64,000 nt of DNA from contig JBCCDU010000004.1 in NCBI GenBank assembly GCA_039030715.1, positions 1-64,000 of the forward strand. The letters run 5' to 3'. The notes below the pieces were generated by a model, which worked only from the letters and a program-made list of their open reading frames with translations, was not told where the DNA came from and searched no databases. Both the position numbers and the translations under genes were made by a program. Shown here piece after piece: positions 15,696-25,130 of the stretch; the stretch's first letter is position 1, and each line of letters starts with the position of its first letter. The DNA comes from Thermohalobaculum sp039030715 (lineage in GTDB: Bacteria > Pseudomonadota > Alphaproteobacteria > Rhodobacterales > Rhodobacteraceae).

Positions 15696-16595
15696 ATGGT
15701 CAAACCGGTACGCAAGGCCGTATTCCCTGTTGCTGGTCTGGGAACGAGGTTCCTTCCCGCGACGAAATCTGTCCCCAAAGAAATGTTGCCGCTGATCGAT
15801 CGGCCATTGATCCAGTATGCCATCGATGAAGCGCGCGAAGCCGGGATCGAGGAGTTCATCTTCGTGACCGCCAAGGGAAAATCTGCGCTGGAAGACTATT
15901 TCGACGCGTCCCTCAGCCTGGAGCGGGCGCTGGAAAAATCCGGCAAAACCGAGCTTTTGGAAGAAGTGCGCAATTCCACGATGCCTTCCGGCGCAATCGC
16001 GCATATCCGCCAGCACGAGGCGCTGGGCCTGGGCCATGCGGTGTGGTGCGCGCGCCATCTGATAGGCGACGAACCTTTTGCGGTTATCCTGCCCGACGAT
16101 GTGATCGCGGGCGAGAAGTCCTGTCTGGCCCAGATGGTCGCGGCCTATGAGGCCAATGGCGGATGGGGCTGCATGGTTGCGGCGATGGAGGTCGCGCCCG
16201 AGAAAACCCAAAGCTATGGCGTGCTGGATATCGCCGACGATATGGGCAGCCTGGTGCGCGCCAAGGGCATGGTCGAGAAACCGAAACCTGCCGAGGCGCC
16301 GTCGAACCTCGCAGTGATCGGGCGCTATATCCTGACGCCTCAGGTTATGGCGAGCCTGGATGCCAAGAAAGTCGGCGCCGGTGGCGAGATCCAACTGACA
16401 GATGCGATTGCGTCCCAAGTCGAACTGGGTGGTCAGGTCTTCGGTTTCCGCTTCAGGGGGCAGCGTTTCGATTGCGGATCGAAGTCCGGCTACCTCCAGG
16501 CGACGGTCGCCTTTGCGCTACAGCGCGAGGAACTGGCAGATGAGTTCCTTTCCTACCTGCGCACAATCACGCCCGAGCAGGTCGCTGCCGAATAA
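15696..16595 (+). CDS. galU: UTP-glucose-1-phosphate uridylyltransferase
   Basis: 299-residue GalU, which makes UDP-glucose from UTP and glucose-1-phosphate. The N-terminal motif AVFPVAGLGTRFLPATKSVPK, the LPLIDRPLIQYAIDEA segment, LPDDVI and the GGEIQLTDAI region are classical. ATG 15696 is chosen because GGAAGGA lies just upstream; an in-frame extension to 15633 has no support. It sits next to galE and supplies UDP-glucose and, via GalE, UDP-galactose to the local transferases. Confidence 0.95.
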   Translation: MVKPVRKAVFPVAGLGTRFLPATKSVPKEMLPLIDRPLIQYAIDEAREAGIEEFIFVTAKGKSALEDYFDASLSLERALEKSGKTELLEEVRNSTMPSGAIAHIRQHEALGLGHAVWCARHLIGDEPFAVILPDDVIAGEKSCLAQMVAAYEANGGWGCMVAAMEVAPEKTQSYGVLDIADDMGSLVRAKGMVEKPKPAEAPSNLAVIGRYILTPQVMASLDAKKVGAGGEIQLTDAIASQVELGGQVFGFRFRGQRFDCGSKSGYLQATVAFALQREELADEFLSYLRTITPEQVAAE

Positions 16596-16628
16596 GCCCG
16601 CCTTTCCTCCCCGGTTCAGGAGCACGCC

Positions 16629-17612
16629 TTGGCCGTAATTCTGGTGACCGGCGGCGCGGGTTATGTCGGCTCCCATGCCTGCAAGGCTCTCGCCGCGGCG
16701 GGGCACGAGCCTGTGGTCTTCGACAATCTGTCGACCGGCTGGCGCGATGCGGTAAAGTTCGGCCCGCTGATCGAAGGCGATCTGCTGGACGCCGCCTCGC
16801 TGGAGGCTGCCTTCGCCGAGGTTCGACCCGATGCTGTGATGCATTTTGCGGCTCTCTCCAATGTCGGAGAGAGTGCTGAGAAACCCGATCTCTACTGGCG
16901 CAACAATGTTGGCGGAACCCTCAACCTGATCAGCGCGATGCGGGAGCAGGGCGTTGACCGGATTGTGTTTTCCTCGACCTGCGCGACCTATGGCGAGGCG
17001 CGCGGAGAGGCCCTGGTCGAGACGGATCCCCAGGCCCCGATCAACCCCTATGGCCAGACCAAGCTGGCGGTCGAACGGATGCTGGCGGATTTCGGCAATG
17101 GCTTCGGCATGCGCCATGTCATATTCCGTTACTTCAACGCGGCAGGGGCCAGCCCGGACCGCGAGATCGGCGAGCACCACGAGCCGGAGACCCACCTGAT
17201 CCCGCTGGCGCTGGATGCGGTCAGCGGCAGGCGCGATCATCTGACGATCTTCGGCAGCGACTACCCAACGCCAGATGGCACCTGCGTTCGCGACTATATC
17301 CATGTGATGGATCTGGCGGATGCCCATCTGCGCGGTGTGGACCATCTTTTGCGGGGGGGCGAGAGCCTGGCCCTCAATCTCGGCTCGCGCCACGGCTTCT
17401 CGGTGCGCGAGGTGATCGATGCGACGACCCGTGTCACCGGCGCGACCTGCCCGCATGTGGAGGGGCCGCGCCGTCCCGGCGATCCGCCGCGTCTGGTCTC
17501 TGGCTCTGCCATGGCTGGCGATGTGCTGGGCTGGGTGCCCGAACGCTCGGATCTTTCCGCGATCGTCGCCGATGCGTGGGCCTGGCATCAGACCGGAAAA
17601 TATGACCGGTGA
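16629..17612 (+). CDS. galE: UDP-glucose 4-epimerase
   Basis: 327-residue SDR-fold epimerase that interconverts UDP-glucose and UDP-galactose using bound NAD. The Rossmann motif TGGAGYVGSH, NLSTG, the catalytic SSTCATYG...NPYGQTK (Y-x3-K) and RYFNAAGASPD are intact. The start is TTG 16629 with AGGAG at proper spacing; no in-frame ATG lies near the conserved N-terminus. It follows galU by 33 bases and overlaps the following glycosyltransferase gene by 11 bases. Confidence 0.95.
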   Translation: MAVILVTGGAGYVGSHACKALAAAGHEPVVFDNLSTGWRDAVKFGPLIEGDLLDAASLEAAFAEVRPDAVMHFAALSNVGESAEKPDLYWRNNVGGTLNLISAMREQGVDRIVFSSTCATYGEARGEALVETDPQAPINPYGQTKLAVERMLADFGNGFGMRHVIFRYFNAAGASPDREIGEHHEPETHLIPLALDAVSGRRDHLTIFGSDYPTPDGTCVRDYIHVMDLADAHLRGVDHLLRGGESLALNLGSRHGFSVREVIDATTRVTGATCPHVEGPRRPGDPPRLVSGSAMAGDVLGWVPERSDLSAIVADAWAWHQTGKYDR

Positions 17613-18819
17613 TGCGCGGCCCCTGCTGGACGTGACACGCAGCTTGCGCCGGGTCCGTCATCCTCAGCAAAGCGGCATCGATCGGGTGGAGCGGGCCTAT
17701 CTCGACTGGACGCTGGAGCATCGCGGCGCCTTGGTGGCACAGATCGGCACCCGGCTTTCCCGATTGGAGGGGCAGGGGGCCGCAAGTTTTGCTGCGTTCC
17801 TGGATGGGGGGTCGGCTCCGCTCGATCTCCTCGCGCGCCTGCGCCCCGACCGCGATCGGCGGATGCGCGAGGGCGAGGCGCTGGTCAGGCGCCATGCGAT
17901 CGCCCAAGGCACCTGGCCGGATGTCACGATGCCCGGTGGCGTCTATCTGAATGTCGGGCATGTCAATCTGACCCCCGGCGACATGGCGGCGATCCGGGCT
18001 GCTGGCATGACGCGCGTGGTGATGCTGCATGACATGATCCCGCTCGACTATCCGGAATTCTCGCGGCCCGGCGTGGCGGAGGATATGGCGGGAAAGCTTT
18101 CCGCCGCCTGTCTGGCCGAGCATCTACTGACCAACTCTGCGGACACGGCGGAGCGTGCGCGCGATCAGGCCCTGGGACGCGGTTTGCCGCTGCCTGGCAT
18201 CAGCGTCCTGCCGCTTGGTGTTTCGCTGCCCGAACCGGGCAGGGCCGGCGATCCGCCGGATCGGCCCTATTTCGTCTGCCTCGGCACGATCGAGCCGCGG
18301 AAGAATCACCGATTGCTGCTCGATATCTGGCAGAGCATGTGGGACGCGGGCGATACTCCGGCGGATCTGCGCGTCATCGGGCGGCGGGGCTGGTTGAACG
18401 AGGATGTGTTCGAGCGTCTGGATTGGTCGGACATGACGGACCGGACCTTGTTCGAGCATTCGGATATGGGCGATGCGGAAACTGCTGCCCTGTTGACGGG
18501 TGCGCAGGCGCTGCTGATGCCCAGCTTTGCCGAGGGCTATGGCCTGCCTCTGGCAGAAGCACTTTCGCTTGGTACCCCGGCACTCGTCTCCAATCTCGCA
18601 GCCTTGCGAGAGGTGGGCCGGGAGGCACCTGAATATCTGCCGCCCGACGATCAGGCGGCCTGGAGCGCCGCAATTTTGGATTATGCTGGCGATCATCCGC
18701 GGCGAATGGCGCAGCTCGCCCGCATCGCGCAGTGGCAAAAACCGAGCTGGCACGACCATTTCCGCGATCTTGATGCACTTTTGACGGAATTGATGTCTAA
18801 CAGGGGCAGATCCAGCTAG
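17602..18819 (+). CDS. Glycosyltransferase family 4
   Basis: 405-residue GT-B transferase. The C-terminal donor domain carries CLGTIEPRKNHRLLLDIW, the VIGRRGW strand and the E-x7-E-like motif in PSFAEGYGLPLAEALSLGTP, diagnostic for GT4. The N-terminal acceptor half contains VVMLHDMIPLDYPEF. No membrane helix is seen, so it works on the cytoplasmic face. The gene starts at ATG 17602 inside the end of galE. The specific linkage cannot be read from sequence; WbpY/mannosyltransferase-like activity is possible. Confidence 0.88.
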   Translation: MTGDARPLLDVTRSLRRVRHPQQSGIDRVERAYLDWTLEHRGALVAQIGTRLSRLEGQGAASFAAFLDGGSAPLDLLARLRPDRDRRMREGEALVRRHAIAQGTWPDVTMPGGVYLNVGHVNLTPGDMAAIRAAGMTRVVMLHDMIPLDYPEFSRPGVAEDMAGKLSAACLAEHLLTNSADTAERARDQALGRGLPLPGISVLPLGVSLPEPGRAGDPPDRPYFVCLGTIEPRKNHRLLLDIWQSMWDAGDTPADLRVIGRRGWLNEDVFERLDWSDMTDRTLFEHSDMGDAETAALLTGAQALLMPSFAEGYGLPLAEALSLGTPALVSNLAALREVGREAPEYLPPDDQAAWSAAILDYAGDHPRRMAQLARIAQWQKPSWHDHFRDLDALLTELMSNRGRSS

Positions 18820-18830
18820 GACTGCGCGAG

Positions 18831-19856
18831 ATGATCAGACGCCTCCGCAAATTGCGCCGCAACAGCCGCCTTGCGCTTCGCTGGGAACGCCGGGGTCTGC
18901 AGATCCGCGCCTGGCGCAAAAGCGGGCAACTGGTGCCTGTGGCGGATCGGACGGGGCAGATGCCGCCGGGCCCGATCCTGATCTCGACCTTGCGCAACGA
19001 GGCGGTTCGGCTGCCCTGGTTCCTCGACTACTATCGCCGCCTGGGGGTGGTGCATTTTCTGATGATCGACAACGGCTCGACCGACGGCTCGGGCGCGCTT
19101 TTGGCCAGCCAAGACGACATTTCCCTCTGGAGGACGGAGGCCAGCTACAAAGCCGCCAATTACGGTGTGGACTGGGTCAACTGGCTGTTGCGCCGCCATG
19201 GCGCGGGGCGCTGGATCCTGTGCGTCGATCCGGATGAGTTCCTGGTCTACCCCCATTGCGACACGCGCCGCCTGCCGGCGCTGACCCGATGGCTGGAACA
19301 GGCCGGGCGCGAGAGCTTCGGCACGCTGTTGCTGGATATGTATTCCGACCGGCCACTGGCTCAGACGCGCTATGACGCGGGCGAGGACCCGGTGGCGGCG
19401 GCGCCCTTCTTCGACGCACAAAACTATTTCGTCGAACGTCATGGCCGCTACCACAATCTTTGGATCCAGGGTGGACCCCGGATGCGGGTCCATGCACAGG
19501 AGACGCCGTGGACCGCGCCCGCGCTCAACAAGATCCCGCTGGTGCGTTGGCAGAAGGGCTTCGTTTATATGCGCTCGACCCATGACCTTCTGCCCAGGCG
19601 GCTCAACCGGGTCTATGATTTCAATGGGGGCACGCGGACCTCTGGCGCGCTGCTGCACACCAAGTTCCTGTCGATCCTAACCGAGAAGGTGGCGGAGGAA
19701 CTGGCGCGCCGTGAGCACTATGCCGCCGGGCGGGAATACGCGAGCTATGCGGCGGAGGGGGAAGGCACGCTTCTCTGGACCCGTCAATCCACCCGCTACC
19801 GCGATTGGCGGCAACTGGTCGATCTGGGCCTAATCGCACGGGGCGGCTGGCTATGA
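18831..19856 (+). CDS. Glycosyltransferase family 2 (Glyco_tranf_2_4 type)
   Basis: 341-residue transferase of the family marked by STLRNEAVRLPWFLDYYRRLG, MIDNGSTDGS and the metal-binding CVDPDEFLVYP. The N-terminal 45 residues are strongly basic, typical of roseobacter homologues. The C-terminal half (from about residue 190) includes HNLWIQGGPRMRVH and KIPLVRW, conserved in this group. It lies 11 bases after the GT4 gene and overlaps the next gene by 4 bases (ATGA). The substrate is unknown. Confidence 0.85.
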   Translation: MIRRLRKLRRNSRLALRWERRGLQIRAWRKSGQLVPVADRTGQMPPGPILISTLRNEAVRLPWFLDYYRRLGVVHFLMIDNGSTDGSGALLASQDDISLWRTEASYKAANYGVDWVNWLLRRHGAGRWILCVDPDEFLVYPHCDTRRLPALTRWLEQAGRESFGTLLLDMYSDRPLAQTRYDAGEDPVAAAPFFDAQNYFVERHGRYHNLWIQGGPRMRVHAQETPWTAPALNKIPLVRWQKGFVYMRSTHDLLPRRLNRVYDFNGGTRTSGALLHTKFLSILTEKVAEELARREHYAAGREYASYAAEGEGTLLWTRQSTRYRDWRQLVDLGLIARGGWL

Positions 19857-21346
19857 GCGTCGGCTTCATCGTCCTGGCGCATGAAAAGCCGCAAGAAGTG
19901 ACGGCTCTGGCGCGGCATCTGAACGGCCAGGGCGCGCCTGTTGTGATTCATCTGGATAAGCGCGCAGGATACCTGGACGAACTGCGCAAGGCCTTGGGCG
20001 ACGCAGCCCGCGTAATCTCCACCCAAGCATCGGATTGGGGCCGGTTCGGGCTGGTCGCCGCCAGCCTGGATGCGGCAAGGGAACTGCTGCGTGAGGCGCC
20101 GGGGGTCGGGCATGTCTGCCTGCTCAGCGGCAACTGCATGCCGCTGCGCCCGGTGGCCGAGCTGTCGGCGTTCCTCTCCGGGCATCCGGACACGGATTTC
20201 ATCGAAAGCGAACCGGCCAAGGGATGGGTCGCGGGCGGGTTGGATGATGAGCGATTCACGCTCTACCATCCCCTCTCCTGGCGCCGGCAGCGCTGGTCGT
20301 TCGACCGGTTGGTGGCGGTTCAACGCCGCCTGAGGGTGCGACGCAGACTGCCGGACGGGCTGGTTCCGCATCTGGGTGCGCAGTGGTGGTGCCTGACCGC
20401 CAACAGCCTGCGCGCGATCCTGGATGACCCGCGCCTCGGCACTTGGACGAGGTTCTTTCGCAGCGTCTGGATCCCGGATGAGAGCTTCTTTCAGACTGTC
20501 TTGCGCAGGCCCGATGCGCCGGGCCAGATCCGCTCGCAACCGCTGACCCTGGCGCGCTTCGATGCGCGCGGTCAGCCGTTTGTCTTCCATGATGATCATC
20601 GGGATTTGCTGGGGGGTAGCGACTACTTCTTCGCCCGCAAGATCGACCCGGATGCGGCGGCCTTGCGGGCATGGGCATTTACGAGGGAGACGGGCGCATC
20701 CGCTTTCGAGGGCCGCGTGGGCGAAGACGCTTTCGCCCGTGCCTGTGCCGAGCCGGGGACCGAGCACAAGGGCATCCAAATGGCGGGCCGCTTCCCGCGT
20801 GGTACCGGCGTGATGCGCCCGGATACGGCGCGCCCCTATGGCGCGCTGGTCTGCGACCGGGCGGAGGTGCTGGAGGCACTGCACCGCGCCCTGGGGGAAA
20901 TCTGCCCCCAGATGGTGCTGCATGGCCGACTGTTCCACCGGGCAGGGGCGCAGTTCGCAGGCAACGATGCGCATCATACGGGCAACCTGGCGGCGCATCC
21001 TTCGGTGCGCAACTATCGGCCTGAGCAGTTTCTGGCTCGCCTCGTCTGGGCGGATCGCGACCGTCCGATGGCGTTCCTGCTGGACCCTCACGACAATCAC
21101 AGGGCAGGGCGCAAACTGGCTGGCGACCCAAACGCGCGGATCGTGACAATAGAGGCGGCGCATGAAGCCGGTGCGCTGCGCCATATCCTGACCCGCGCGC
21201 GCAAGGGCGAGACGCAAATCCATATTGCCGCCCGCTTCCTGCCGATCGATCAGGCGGATCTGCACGCCGAGTTCGCCGAAAACCCGGCCAAGGGCGGACC
21301 GCTGGTCGCCCGGATCGCTGAGTTTCTGCGAGGGCGCGCCGCATGA
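19853..21346 (+). CDS. Core-2/I-branching-type glycosyltransferase (GT14) with C-terminal extension
   Basis: 497-residue protein. Residues 1-280 resemble GT14 beta-1,6-N-acetylglucosaminyltransferases: IVLAHEKPQEVTALARHL, HLDKRAG, VCLLSGNCMPLRP, and GAQWWCLT with WIPDESFFQTVL. The remaining ~215 residues match the extra domain (DUF5927-like) found fused to these enzymes in Rhodobacterales and have no known activity. ATG 19853 is in a 4-base overlap with the preceding gene and the 3' end overlaps the sulfotransferase gene, so the three are tightly coupled. A branching or capping role in the surface glycan is inferred. Confidence 0.8.
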   Translation: MSVGFIVLAHEKPQEVTALARHLNGQGAPVVIHLDKRAGYLDELRKALGDAARVISTQASDWGRFGLVAASLDAARELLREAPGVGHVCLLSGNCMPLRPVAELSAFLSGHPDTDFIESEPAKGWVAGGLDDERFTLYHPLSWRRQRWSFDRLVAVQRRLRVRRRLPDGLVPHLGAQWWCLTANSLRAILDDPRLGTWTRFFRSVWIPDESFFQTVLRRPDAPGQIRSQPLTLARFDARGQPFVFHDDHRDLLGGSDYFFARKIDPDAAALRAWAFTRETGASAFEGRVGEDAFARACAEPGTEHKGIQMAGRFPRGTGVMRPDTARPYGALVCDRAEVLEALHRALGEICPQMVLHGRLFHRAGAQFAGNDAHHTGNLAAHPSVRNYRPEQFLARLVWADRDRPMAFLLDPHDNHRAGRKLAGDPNARIVTIEAAHEAGALRHILTRARKGETQIHIAARFLPIDQADLHAEFAENPAKGGPLVARIAEFLRGRAA

Positions 21347-22794
21347 CGCCGCGCTATTTCGTAATCTTCGGCGCGATGCGCACCGGCTCGAACCTGCTGG
21401 AGCGAACACTGGCCGCTTTGCCTGGCATTCACACCATGGGCGAGGCCTATAATCCCAGCTTCATCGGTGGGCCGAACAAGGGCGGCCTGCCGGGCTGGAA
21501 CCTGGCGGGGCGCAATCGCGATCCACTCGGGTTTCTCGAGGCGATGATCGCATCGGCACCCGACCATTTGATCGGGTTTCGCCATTTTGACGATCATGAT
21601 CCTGCGGTGCGCGCCCATGCGCTGGCCGATCCGGCCTGTGCGCGGATCGTCCTCCGCCGCGATCCGTTGGAGAGCTATCTATCGCTCAAGATCGCGATGG
21701 AGACCGATCAGTGGCTGCTGGCCGATCCGCGCCGCCGCCTTGTCGCCAGGGTGCATTTCGACCCGGTGGCGTACGAGGCCCATGCGGCACGGATGCAGGC
21801 CTACTACGCGGGCCTGGATCGCGCCATGACGGCAGCGGAGACGACGGCGTTGCGTCTCGATTATGACGACCTGTTGCAGCCGGACATCGCCGCCCGACTG
21901 GCCGAACATCTGGGCTGCGATCCGGGCGGGCATTTTGTCGAGGCCGGTATCACCCGGCAAAATCCAGGCCCGCCCGAGAGCAAGGTGACCAATCCCGATG
22001 AGATGCTGGCCTATGTCAAGCGGAGCGAGCGACCCTCCGCTGATACCGAAGCCGATCCGCGCGCGGTGCTTCTGGCACGTCAGGCATCCATCGCATTTCT
22101 GCCGATCGAAGGCACGGGTCTGCGCGCACCCCTCAGCATGATCCACTGGTTCGAGAAGCGTGATTACGGCGCGGTGTCTCTGCCGGTTGCGCGCCTGATT
22201 GGCGCTGCCGGTGAGGTCTTCGAGACCGGTCTGGACATGGCTGCGCTGCGCGGGCGACTGCATGGGCGGGTGCGCATGACTTTGGTCTGTCCGCCTGCGG
22301 AGCGGTTGCACCGACTTTTCCTCGAACAGGCTTTTACCAACGGACAGCAACTGCCGCATGTGCGCCGGGCGCTGGATGCGGCCCACGGCGAGACCGGATC
22401 GTTGCAAGACTGGATGCCCGCCCTGGAAAGTGAGGCGGGTCTGACACGCCATCGCGCGAGGTTTGCAGGATTTCTCGAACTGATCTCCGACGCCTTGGCC
22501 GGGCGCGGGCGACACCCGGTTCATGCAGGCTGGCGCCCCCAGGCTGAGGAGGTGCGAGCATATGAGCGAACTTTCGGACTGGATGTCGTGCTGCGAAGCG
22601 ACCGGATTGCTGATGGAATGTCTGCCCTGGCCGATTGCCTGTCGGCACGCCCGATGCCGGATGCGATCCGCGACCGGTTGGCCGGGTTGGACCGGGCGGC
22701 GGAGCCCGACCTGACCCGGATCCTCACACCTGACCTCAATGACCAGATCCGCACCTTGCATGAACCGGATTTCGACATGTTTGGGTTCGACTGA
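21343..22794 (+). CDS. Sulfotransferase (NodH-like) with second C-terminal domain
   Basis: 483-residue protein. The N-terminal ~250 residues are a PAPS-dependent sulfotransferase: the 5'-phosphosulfate loop FGAMRTGSNLLERTL (residues 9-23) and the 3'-phosphate-binding RIVLRRDPLESYLSLKIA are intact. The C-terminal ~230 residues repeat some features (HWFEKRDYGAVSLPVA, LVCPPAERLHRLFLEQAF) but lack a phosphosulfate loop, so they look like a degenerate second domain or an acceptor-binding module. It ends the polysaccharide run that opens with cysQ, whose product removes the PAP formed here. Family length is usually about 250, so this is roughly double. Confidence 0.82.
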   Translation: MTPRYFVIFGAMRTGSNLLERTLAALPGIHTMGEAYNPSFIGGPNKGGLPGWNLAGRNRDPLGFLEAMIASAPDHLIGFRHFDDHDPAVRAHALADPACARIVLRRDPLESYLSLKIAMETDQWLLADPRRRLVARVHFDPVAYEAHAARMQAYYAGLDRAMTAAETTALRLDYDDLLQPDIAARLAEHLGCDPGGHFVEAGITRQNPGPPESKVTNPDEMLAYVKRSERPSADTEADPRAVLLARQASIAFLPIEGTGLRAPLSMIHWFEKRDYGAVSLPVARLIGAAGEVFETGLDMAALRGRLHGRVRMTLVCPPAERLHRLFLEQAFTNGQQLPHVRRALDAAHGETGSLQDWMPALESEAGLTRHRARFAGFLELISDALAGRGRHPVHAGWRPQAEEVRAYERTFGLDVVLRSDRIADGMSALADCLSARPMPDAIRDRLAGLDRAAEPDLTRILTPDLNDQIRTLHEPDFDMFGFD

Positions 22795-22861
22795 ACACCA
22801 CCAATCGAGACAGGTTCGACCCAGCCGCGGCAAGCTCGACGGTTCGCTGACGCCGCAAGCG

Positions 22862-24472
22862 TCACGGCTGGTGCATCTCCTTCGTCGTTGAGAGCGTGAT
22901 GTCGGGGTAGTCGCGCTCCACCCGGTCGATGTCCCATTGCAGGCGGGTCATGTAGACCGGGTCGCCGTCATGGTCCTCGGCCATCTGACCCTTGTTGGCT
23001 TTGATGAATGCCTCGAGCTTGTCCTTGGGGCCCGAGATCCAGCGCGCGGAGATATACTGCGTCGGCTCGAACCGCACGGGCAGGCCGTATTCGAGTTCGA
23101 TACGGCTCGCCAGCACCTCGAACTGCAACTGGCCCACGACGCCGACAACCCAACCCGCGCCGATATTGGGTTTGAAGAGCTTCGCGGCCCCCTCCTCGGC
23201 GAATTGAAGCAGGGCCTTGTCGAGATGCTTGGCCTTCATCGGGTCGCCCGCGCGAACATTGTTCAGCAGTTCTGGCGCAAAGCTGGGAATGCCGGTGAAA
23301 CGCAGATCCTCGCCCTCCGTCAGTGCGTCGCCGATGCGCAGTTGCCCGTGATTGGGTATGCCGATGATGTCGCCGGCCCAGGCATCCTCGGCAATCTCGC
23401 GTTCGCTTGCCAGGAACAGAACCGGGTTCGAGATCGCCATCGGCTTGCCCGCGCGGACATGCTTCAGTTTCATGCCGCGTTGAAAGTGTCCGCTGCACAA
23501 CCTTACGAACGCGACACGATCCCGGTGCTTGGGGTCCATGTTTGCCTGAACCTTGAAGACAAAGCCGCTGACCGGTTTTTCACCCGCCGAGACTTGCCGT
23601 GTCGCCGTGCGCCGGGGTTGCGGGGCAGGGGCATGGGCGGCAATCCCTTCCATCAGCTCGCGTACGCCGAACGAGTTGATGGCCGAGCCGAACCAGATCG
23701 GCGTCGTGTTGCCCGCAGCAAAAGCCGCCGGATCGAAGCCCGGCAGCAATTCGCGGGCCATCTCGACCTCCTCGCGCAGGGTGTCGAGTTGCGCTTCGGG
23801 AATATGGTCGGAGAGTTTGGGATCCTCCAGACCTTCGACGCTGATGCTCTCGGCCTTGCGGTTCCGGTCGGCGCGGTCCATCAGCTCCAGCCGGTCGCGC
23901 AGCATGTCATAGGCGCCCAGGAACTCGCGGCCCATGCCGATTGGCCAGGAGGCCGGGGTCACGTCGATTGCGAGATTTTCCTGGATTTCGTCAATGATCT
24001 CGAAGGTCTCGCGGCTCTCGCGGTCCATTTTGTTGCAGAAGGTCAGTATGGGCAGGTCGCGCATCCGGCAGACCTCGAAGAGCTTGCGCGTCTGGCTTTC
24101 GACCCCCTTGGCGCCGTCGATCACCATGATGGCGGCGTCCACGGCGGTCAGGGTCCTATAGGTGTCCTCGCTGAAATCCTCGTGGCCCGGCGTGTCGACC
24201 AGGTTGAACCAGTGGTCACCATAGGTGAACGACATGGCCGAGGCCGAGACCGAGATGCCGCGATCCTGCTCCATCTTCATGAAATCCGAGCGGGTCCGCC
24301 GTGCCTCGCCCTTTGCGCGCACCTGACCCGCCATCTGGATCGCGCCGCCATAAAGCAGCAGCTTCTCGGTCAGCGTCGTCTTGCCCGCATCTGGGTGAGA
24401 GATGATTGCAAAGGTCCGCCGGCGCCCGATTTCGGGCGGCAGAACGGGTTGGTTTGTGCGGTCGTCAAGCAT
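22862..24472 (-). CDS. prfC: Peptide chain release factor 3
   Basis: 536-residue class II release factor, the GTPase that removes RF1/RF2 from the ribosome after peptide release. G1 ISHPDAGKTTLTEKLL, the switch segment QDRGISVSASAM, G3 DTPGHEDFSEDTYR, and G4 CNKMD are intact; domains II-III with GFVFKVQANMDPKHRDR follow. ATG 24472 is 8 bases after GTAGGAGG, so the in-frame extension to 24508 is excluded. Converges with the sulfotransferase gene; the 67-base gap holds a weak 6-bp hairpin overlapping the prfC stop. Confidence 0.97.
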   Translation of the reverse strand: MLDDRTNQPVLPPEIGRRRTFAIISHPDAGKTTLTEKLLLYGGAIQMAGQVRAKGEARRTRSDFMKMEQDRGISVSASAMSFTYGDHWFNLVDTPGHEDFSEDTYRTLTAVDAAIMVIDGAKGVESQTRKLFEVCRMRDLPILTFCNKMDRESRETFEIIDEIQENLAIDVTPASWPIGMGREFLGAYDMLRDRLELMDRADRNRKAESISVEGLEDPKLSDHIPEAQLDTLREEVEMARELLPGFDPAAFAAGNTTPIWFGSAINSFGVRELMEGIAAHAPAPQPRRTATRQVSAGEKPVSGFVFKVQANMDPKHRDRVAFVRLCSGHFQRGMKLKHVRAGKPMAISNPVLFLASEREIAEDAWAGDIIGIPNHGQLRIGDALTEGEDLRFTGIPSFAPELLNNVRAGDPMKAKHLDKALLQFAEEGAAKLFKPNIGAGWVVGVVGQLQFEVLASRIELEYGLPVRFEPTQYISARWISGPKDKLEAFIKANKGQMAEDHDGDPVYMTRLQWDIDRVERDYPDITLSTTKEMHQP

Positions 24473-24594
24473 GGCATGCCTCCTACGCCAAGTGCCATGG
24501 CAGGGCAAGGCGAGGAGCCTCGCAAAACCGTCTCTTCCCCGGATATTCAGTTTCTGCTAAAAGAGGAACATTAAATGAACATATGGAGGATGTG

Positions 24595-24972
24595 ATGCCC
24601 GATGATCTGAAGTCAGTTGCAGAAGCCCTGTGTGACCACTGCCGGAACGGAACGGAGGGCGAGGGGCTGACGACCCTCTATGCCGCAGACGCCGTATCGG
24701 TCGAGTCGGTCGCCATGCCCGGCACCGACAGCCGCGAGACCCATGGCATCGAGGGAATACAGGGCAAACACGCCTGGTGGGAAAGTGCGATGGAGGTACA
24801 TGAGGCCCATGTCGATGGCCCCTATCTGCACGGCGATGACCGGTTCGCGGTGATCTTCGAAATCGACGTGACGGAAAAGGCCTCCGGCAATCGCACGAAG
24901 ATGAAGGAGGTCGGTCTCTACACGGTCTCCGGCGGCAAGATCGCGCGCGAGGAGTTCTACTACACGATGTGA
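24595..24972 (+). CDS. SnoaL/NTF2-like fold protein
   Basis: 125-residue single-domain protein with the NTF2-like cone fold: helix DDLKSVAEALCDHCR, then TTLYAADAVSVESVAMPG, the mid-protein IEGIQGKHAWWES, and strands FAVIFEIDVTEKASG and KMKEVGLYTVSGGKIAREEFYY. Such proteins are ligand-binding scaffolds or small isomerase/hydrolase-like enzymes; no catalytic assignment can be made. GGAGG 5 bases before ATG 24595 decides the start over the upstream in-frame ATG at 24583. It is divergent from prfC and stands alone. Confidence 0.8.
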   Translation: MPDDLKSVAEALCDHCRNGTEGEGLTTLYAADAVSVESVAMPGTDSRETHGIEGIQGKHAWWESAMEVHEAHVDGPYLHGDDRFAVIFEIDVTEKASGNRTKMKEVGLYTVSGGKIAREEFYYTM

Positions 24973-25130
24973 AGATCGCGCCGGGTTGCTGGGACTGCAA
25001 GCACGATCCGCTAGCGGGCCCTTTTCAGCCAGTCGCATGCGGCGCGTGTCTCATGTGCCAACTGATGGTCATGAGCAGATTGGGTGGCGCCCAGAGTTGA
25101 CCCGGGTGCCGCCCTGTTTTGGCGTTTGGA

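Noticed and set aside
22848..22864. Hairpin TGACGC-cgcaa-GCGTCA at the prfC stop
   Set aside because: Only 6 bp, overlaps the stop codon and has no T-tract, so not called as a terminator.
22937..24574. 545-codon open frame on the plus strand opposite prfC
   Set aside because: It mirrors the prfC coding frame, has no domain match and no ribosome site.
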